Made by a program: the position numbers and the translations under genes
Assembly (NCBI GenBank): GCA_029983675.1
Contig: JASBYY010000052.1
Location: 1-18,717, forward strand
Direction of reading: 5' to 3'
DNA from: Bacteroidales bacterium
GTDB taxonomy: Bacteria > Bacteroidota > Bacteroidia > Bacteroidales > F082
DNA length: 18,717 nt
Shown: positions 15,552-18,717 of the stretch, in pieces
Numbering within the stretch: the stretch's first letter is position 1
How the letters are laid out: each line of letters opens with the position of its first letter
The notes under the pieces: model-generated
Told to the model about the DNA's origin: nothing
Seen by the model: the letters and a program-made list of their open reading frames with translations, nothing else
Databases searched by the model: none

Positions 15552-15565
15552 TTTACTTTTGTAAA
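15552..15565 (+). promoter_or_regulatory. Candidate operator copy 4 with embedded -7 box
   Basis: TTTAC-TTTT-GTAAA is a perfect palindrome. On the plus strand it holds TACTTTTG (15554-15561), an exact -7 box, with a TTG 17 nt upstream (15534-15536). A transcript starting near 15568 would run into the structured segment 15572-15655. It shares the 13-mer TTACTTTTGTAAA with the xre promoter read on the other strand. Confidence 0.45.
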
Positions 15566-15571
15566 TTTATA

Positions 15572-15655
15572 GCAATTTGTGATTGCCTTCTGTAAGAATT
15601 GGGATTTTACCACGTATTACGCCATAAACGTGCTATGGATGCCCGTAATAATCCC
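15572..15655 (+). ncRNA. Candidate structured RNA: small hairpin plus three-tier stem
   Basis: First there is a hairpin GCAAT (15572-15576)/ATTGC (15582-15586). Then comes a stacked structure: GGGAT (15601-15605) pairs with ATCCC (15651-15655), TATTACG (15615-15621) with CGTAATA (15644-15650), and CCATA (15622-15626) with TATGG (15634-15638) around a 7-nt loop. The 17 pairs are all Watson-Crick, with a 9-nt bulge on the left and a 5-nt bulge on the right. A promoter-like box lies at 15554-15561. No terminator with a T run follows. The strand is uncertain because DNA inverted repeats fold either way. It does not match any RNA family I recognise, and it could instead be a protein-binding or recombination site. 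Confidence 0.4.
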
Positions 15656-15920
15656 CTATCTAAAATGTAAGAAAACCTACCTGATTTTGGATTTTGCTTT
15701 GCTCTCTCCTTTTCCTATTTGTCTCTCCGTTTTTCCAAAAAACTGTTGAGCTACTCAAAAAAGAACATGAAAAAAGTCCCGTTTCTCCTTTCATTTTTCG
15801 GACGAAAAAATCATTTTTCAAAATGGTATTTCAATGGTATTAATGGACTTCTCCCCACTGAAAAAAACACTAAACAAACCCGATGAAAATTTTGCAACCT
15901 TATATTCCCTTCATCTTACC
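15656..15920. other. Gene-free stretch with short repeats
   Basis: I see no credible coding sequence. There are hairpin-like pairs GTTTTT/AAAAAC (15729-15743) and TTTTTCG/CGAAAAA (15794-15809, 2-nt loop). There are also three near-tandem 9-mers, AATGGTATT (15822-15830 and 15833-15841) and AATGGACTT (15842-15850). This may be the worn end of an old mobile element; that is a guess. Confidence 0.35.
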
Positions 15921-15992
15921 ATCATAGCTGGTATGATAATTATATAGTAATGTTTTCTTACTATAATATTATATTACTATCGTTAAGTAATA
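15921..15992. repeat. Three consecutive short hairpins at about 25-28 nt spacing
   Basis: ATCATA-N5-TATGAT (15921-15937), TATAGTAA-N7-TTACTATA (15943-15965) and TATTACT-N7-AGTAATA (15972-15992) are perfect inverted repeats one after another. The second and third share the arms AGTAA and TTACT in opposite order with the same 7-nt spacer. They lie in the gene-free region between the divergent xre and AlbA_2 genes. They could be repeated operator sites or RNA hairpins. Confidence 0.5.
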
Positions 15993-16320
15993 GTTTCGAT
16001 GTATTTATATTGTATGGGATTATAATGCTTCTTGAACCGGTGCAATTCCGTTCAAGTGTGAATTTCATGGCTTTTTCACCCACCCTTGTCCATACATACG
16101 CAAATATGACATTCTCAGTTTGGCATTTTTGCCTTATTTAGCACACAACAACTTTATTATCAATTAAATAAACAAATATTTCCATCATTAATGCCTTCTG
16201 ACTTTCTGCTTCAATTAGAGAAATCTGCAATCAACAACCCAAATTTCACCTCCTATAATGGTTCCTACTGCCTGTCTATCCAACCAACTTTCTTTTTCAA
16301 TTCAATGCAGTTTCCCAATG
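15993..16320. other. Gene-free stretch upstream of the AlbA_2 gene
   Basis: One inverted repeat is visible, CTTGAAC (16031-16037) with GTTCAAG (16050-16056). An open frame at 15950-16141 has no recognisable family and no start context, so it is not called. Nothing else is supported. Confidence 0.35.
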
Positions 16321-16363
16321 CAACTGCTATTGGCAGTTGACTCCGAAAAATACCTTATTTTTG
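16321..16363 (+). promoter_or_regulatory. Promoter and operator-like inverted repeat of the AlbA_2 gene
   Basis: TATTTTTG (16356-16363) is an exact -7 box only 7 nt before the ATG at 16371, so the transcript should start at or within a few bases of the start codon. Just upstream CAACTGC (16321-16327) and GCAGTTG (16333-16339) form a perfect 7-bp inverted repeat with a 5-nt centre. The candidate TTG boxes (16330-16332 with a 23-nt spacer, or 16337-16339 with a 16-nt spacer) fall inside it. A protein bound there would block the promoter. Confidence 0.55.
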
Positions 16364-16370
16364 CAGTACC

Positions 16371-17030
16371 ATGATTTCAAAAGAGAAGCACATTCAGCAC
16401 CTCATTGAAGAAGGTGAGCATCAACAGCTTGATTTTAAGTTCGAGATTTCGGATAGCAAACGGATTGCACGCTCATTGTCGGCTTTTGCCAATACCGATG
16501 GCGGTCGGCTCTTAGTGGGTGTCAAGGATAATGGTGCAATTGCAGGTGTGCGCAGCGATGAAGAAATACACATGATTCAGGCTGCGGCGGAATTGTATTG
16601 CCAGCCCAAAGTGGATTTTATTGTGGAGCAATGGGAAATCAACGGAAAAGAGGTGCTTGAAATCATTGTGCCCAAAGACAAGAAACAAAAACACCGCGCT
16701 CCTGACAACCAAGGGAAATATAAGGTTTTTGTACGTGTAAACGACGAGAATCTGCTTGCAGACAGTGTCTTGTTGAAAGTGTGGAAACATTGTCGCAACA
16801 TCCGACCGGCCAAAATCTCATTCACCGGTCCGGAGATGCAACTATTGCGATATTTGGAGGAGAATGGCGAAATCACGCTGCAAGCGTTTCAGAACCTCTC
16901 CCACATCAATCGGCATCGGGCGGAAGCTATTCTTGTTGACTTCATTCTGGTTGGCACCATAGAAATTGTCATGACCAGCCAAAAGACTTATTTCAAACTT
17001 GGCAATCCTGAAGAATTGTCCGGCCAATAA
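16371..17030 (+). CDS. AlbA_2 (Schlafen-type) domain protein with winged-helix tail
   Basis: The 219-aa protein has an AlbA_2 domain at about 8-125, the putative DNA-binding or nucleotide-binding fold of the Schlafen AlbA_2 group. Marks are EGEHQQLDFKFEI (14-26), IARSLSAFANTDGGRLLVGVKDNG (32-55) and GKYKVFVRVNDEN (113-126). The C-terminal part (about 148-215) looks like a winged helix (MQLLRYLEENGEITLQAFQNLSHINRHRAEAILVDFI). Full-length relatives often carry longer C-terminal domains; this compact form is common in Bacteroidota and usually annotated only as an ATP-binding or regulatory protein. Biochemical function is unknown. The promoter holds an inverted repeat, so self-regulation is plausible. 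The ATG at 16371 is the only reasonable start and leaves nearly no 5' leader. The gene stands alone and converges on the TonB receptor gene. Confidence 0.82.
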   Translation: MISKEKHIQHLIEEGEHQQLDFKFEISDSKRIARSLSAFANTDGGRLLVGVKDNGAIAGVRSDEEIHMIQAAAELYCQPKVDFIVEQWEINGKEVLEIIVPKDKKQKHRAPDNQGKYKVFVRVNDENLLADSVLLKVWKHCRNIRPAKISFTGPEMQLLRYLEENGEITLQAFQNLSHINRHRAEAILVDFILVGTIEIVMTSQKTYFKLGNPEELSGQ

Positions 17031-17081
17031 GTTCCCAACTTTGATCGACGTATTATCGTTGCATGCCTGCTTTTGGTTCAC

Positions 17082-17122
17082 AAAAAAAAGGTCACCGCAC
17101 TGGCTGACGCCAAGCGGTGACC
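17082..17122 (-). terminator. Intrinsic terminator of the TonB-dependent receptor gene
   Basis: On the minus strand GGTCACCGC pairs with GCGGTGACC (17090-17098 and 17114-17122), and the stem continues with TGGC/GCCA (17101-17104, 17109-17112) around a 4-nt TGAC loop. Eight A residues on the plus strand (17082-17089) give a run of eight U in the minus transcript. This is a textbook intrinsic terminator, 52 nt after the receptor stop codon. Confidence 0.88.
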
Positions 17123-17138
17123 AATAACCGGCACAATT

Positions 17139-17162
17139 GGAATTGATTAGTTCTTCAATTCC
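17139..17162 (-). repeat. 8-bp inverted repeat in the receptor 3' leader
   Basis: GGAATTGA (17139-17146) and TCAATTCC (17155-17162) form a perfect stem with an 8-nt loop between the receptor stop codon and the main terminator. It may stabilise the 3' end of the mRNA or act as a minor attenuator. Confidence 0.35.
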
Positions 17163-17173
17163 GTTTTCAGTGA

Positions 17174-18717
17174 TTAGATGTTACCGATTTTGAAACTAAA
17201 CATCACAGTGCGCGGAGTGACGGGACCATAAATATAAGATGGGTCACGATCGGCGCTGATATCGAAGTCTTTCTGATATGAATTGAAGATATTCTTCACA
17301 CCGGCAGAGATTTCCGCATTCATATCCTTCAGCTTTAACTTGTAGCTGATTTTTGCACCGGCATCGAAGAAGTTGGGCGACACCCTCAGCTCTCCTTGTG
17401 GCTTATTTGTTTTTGGTCCAAAATAGGGAACCAACATGCTGCCAATATAATTTCCAGTGGCCGACAGGCAAAGGTTATCGACGACATCCCAATCCAAGGT
17501 AAAGAATCCGTACTGATCAGGGGTTCTGAAGAAACGTCTTTCGTCAAAGTCCTGCGGTTTCTCAAACTTGCTCGATTGAATGGTGAATCCGGCGAGGAAC
17601 GACACATCGAAAGCTGGCTTCACCTTCAATTCCATGTTGACACCTTTCACAACGGCACCATCAGGAGCGTTGACACGGGTGTAAATCACGGTGCCATTTT
17701 CATCGGGTTCGCCAAACTCGTTACGGAACGCATCGTTAAGCTGGGTATAGAAGCCTTCGACGAGGAAACTGGTGTTCACTTTGCCCAGGCGTTTGTTGAA
17801 GTCCAAAGAAAGCATCATGCTGTGGCTGGTTTCTTGTTTCAGATTGGGGTCGTTCTTATGGATGACCTTACGGGCACCAGAGGTCTCGATATGCAAGTCC
17901 TCGTCAAAAACCTGAGGCGCACGGTAGCCTTGTGAGTAAGAAACACGACCTTGCAGGAAAGTGAAGAAGTCGTACATCAAGCTGACACGCGGGCTGAACA
18001 CATCGTCATTTTTGTCGTTATTGTTGCTCACCCTATCCTTTACGGAATAATGGTCATATCTGACACCAGCCGATGCTCTGAAACGGTTCAAGTGCAAGTC
18101 GTATTGCGCAAATGCCCCAGTGGTGGTCAGTGACTGATCAGACACCACAGTGCTTTCGGGGTGAGGAATGCTAATGGTGGAGTCTGCAAAATTAATTTGT
18201 GCATTTTCAATATCGGGATAACCTAACTTCTTATCCTTCAGGTAATCACCGGTGTTTTCCACACCAAGATTCAACGAGGAATGTTTAAAAGCAAACTTGT
18301 ACTGCACACCGGCATTGTAGGAGTTGTCCACAGAATTACCGTAGTCTTTCAGCGATTGTCCGGCACCGTAGTAGGAATCACGGTTCAGGAATTGTCCTGA
18401 GGCGTAAACCGACAAGAGGTCGTTGGTGCGGAAAAAGCGTTCGTAGGTCAATCCTGCCACCTTCATGTCGTGCTGTAGGGCTTCGGCAACGTCTCTTTCA
18501 TGCAAAGGCATGTCTTGCTTATTGCCGCCGTCGCGTTTTTCCTGAATGGCGAAAAAGTCAAGGGTCAGCTTGTCCTTGGAAGAGAAACGATGGAAGGCTC
18601 TACCGCCAAGGGTAAGGTTCTTGATAGGAGAAAGCTCAGAGAATGAATCGTTGTTGGCATCGAACATTTCACGTTTGCGGCTATAGCCAAACATAGAAAT
18701 ACCGGATTCGTAGGTGC
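17174..18717 (-). CDS. TonB-dependent outer-membrane receptor, C-terminal part
   Basis: The gene is cut by the window edge: the frame stays open from 18717 through a Met at 18694 that is not the true start. The visible 500 or so residues are beta-barrel sequence with alternating strands and loops. They include SYSQGYRAPQVFDEDLH and NDPNLKQETSHSM, the YRAP and NPxL-type boxes typical of receptors for haem, siderophores or cobalamin. VKGVNMELKVKP and SAGVKNIFNSYQKDFD are typical of the last third. The plug domain and TonB box lie outside. Such receptors import large nutrients across the outer membrane with energy from TonB-ExbBD. The substrate is not shown; the YRAP/NPxL pair occurs in haem receptors, but also in others. 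The final strand ends MFSFKIGNI, without the usual terminal aromatic residue. Confidence 0.92.
   Translation of the reverse strand, partial: TYESGISMFGYSRKREMFDANNDSFSELSPIKNLTLGGRAFHRFSSKDKLTLDFFAIQEKRDGGNKQDMPLHERDVAEALQHDMKVAGLTYERFFRTNDLLSVYASGQFLNRDSYYGAGQSLKDYGNSVDNSYNAGVQYKFAFKHSSLNLGVENTGDYLKDKKLGYPDIENAQINFADSTISIPHPESTVVSDQSLTTTGAFAQYDLHLNRFRASAGVRYDHYSVKDRVSNNNDKNDDVFSPRVSLMYDFFTFLQGRVSYSQGYRAPQVFDEDLHIETSGARKVIHKNDPNLKQETSHSMMLSLDFNKRLGKVNTSFLVEGFYTQLNDAFRNEFGEPDENGTVIYTRVNAPDGAVVKGVNMELKVKPAFDVSFLAGFTIQSSKFEKPQDFDERRFFRTPDQYGFFTLDWDVVDNLCLSATGNYIGSMLVPYFGPKTNKPQGELRVSPNFFDAGAKISYKLKLKDMNAEISAGVKNIFNSYQKDFDISADRDPSYIYGPVTPRTVMFSFKIGNI

Noticed and set aside
15240..15600. Replication origin in the AT-rich spacer
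   Set aside because: No TTATCCACA-like DnaA boxes are visible, and no origin-associated gene is nearby.
15413..15613. 66-codon open frame on the minus strand
   Set aside because: It is almost only Ile, Asn, Lys and Tyr codons from AT-rich DNA and crosses the palindromes and the three-tier stem.
15718..15736. TGTCTCTCCG resembling the core of the NBU-type attachment site at tRNA-Leu
   Set aside because: Only about 10 bases agree, and there is no tRNA-Leu or integrase gene in the window. It is too short to call an attachment site.
16031..16075. tRNA-like segment because of GTTCAAG and CTTGAAC
   Set aside because: No acceptor stem, anticodon arm or CCA-type layout can be built around it; it is a simple inverted repeat.
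15950..16141. 63-codon open frame on the plus strand
   Set aside because: It begins inside the hairpin array, lacks a promoter or start context and matches no family I know.
17090..17122. GGTCACC arms as a second copy of the 8935-9042 element
   Set aside because: Only the 7-base GGTCACC/GGTGACC core is shared; the rest differs, and this structure is fully explained as an intrinsic terminator.
1..18717. CRISPR array, rRNA or tRNA genes
   Set aside because: No regularly spaced direct repeats of CRISPR length and no rRNA or tRNA signatures were seen on either strand.

Overview
The window looks like chromosomal DNA of a Bacteroidales-type member of the Bacteroidota, possibly Porphyromonadaceae-like; the genus is not resolved. 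The reasons are: several promoters of the Bacteroidota form (-7 box TAnnTTTG, one with a TTG box 19 nt upstream); four FKBP-like lipoproteins, one resembling GldI; an XRE regulator with the 'LSGRNNPSLD' signature common in this phylum; a TonB-dependent receptor; and very AT-rich intergenic DNA.

Layout. 1-1600: a decayed IS1634-type insertion sequence (about 113-1560, minus strand) whose transposase carries four frameshifts and a stop. 1601-2668 (-): a self-inhibited (class II) Fic AMP-transferase. 3108-3698 (+): a uracil-DNA-glycosylase superfamily protein. 3837-8929 (+): a surface-polysaccharide assembly block with a flippase, two tandem Wzz-like chain-length proteins and an O-antigen polymerase/ligase-type protein. 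The Wzz genes have their own clear promoter and the last gene overlaps its predecessor by ATGA. No glycosyltransferase is present, so this is an export and polymerisation module, not a full biosynthesis locus. 8935-9042: a 108-bp element of nested inverted repeats between convergent genes, either MITE-like or an unusual bidirectional terminator.

9064-14533 (-) is a tightly packed operon: a DHH phosphoesterase (NrnA type) followed by four FKBP-like lipoproteins (one GldI-like, then proteins with four, two and three FKBP-like units). Spacings are -4, +3, +13 and +1 nt. Of about ten FKBP-like units only one keeps the whole canonical prolyl-isomerase site, so most units are probably chaperone or binding modules at the cell envelope. 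14675-15127 (-): an XRE-family regulator.

15146-16370 is 1.2 kb with no credible gene, but it is rich in structure: four copies of the palindrome TTTAC-N4-GTAA, one on the xre -7 box; a three-tier stem (15601-15655) behind a promoter-like box; a run of regularly spaced hairpins (15921-15992); and an inverted repeat at the promoter of the next gene. 16371-17030 (+): an AlbA_2/Schlafen-type protein with a winged-helix tail, apparently expressed from a nearly leaderless promoter. 17174-18717 (-): the C-terminal part of a TonB-dependent outer-membrane receptor with a strong intrinsic terminator.

The most interesting material is the XRE-linked intergenic region and the multi-FKBP lipoprotein operon. 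All family calls come from reading the protein sequences; no database search was run.
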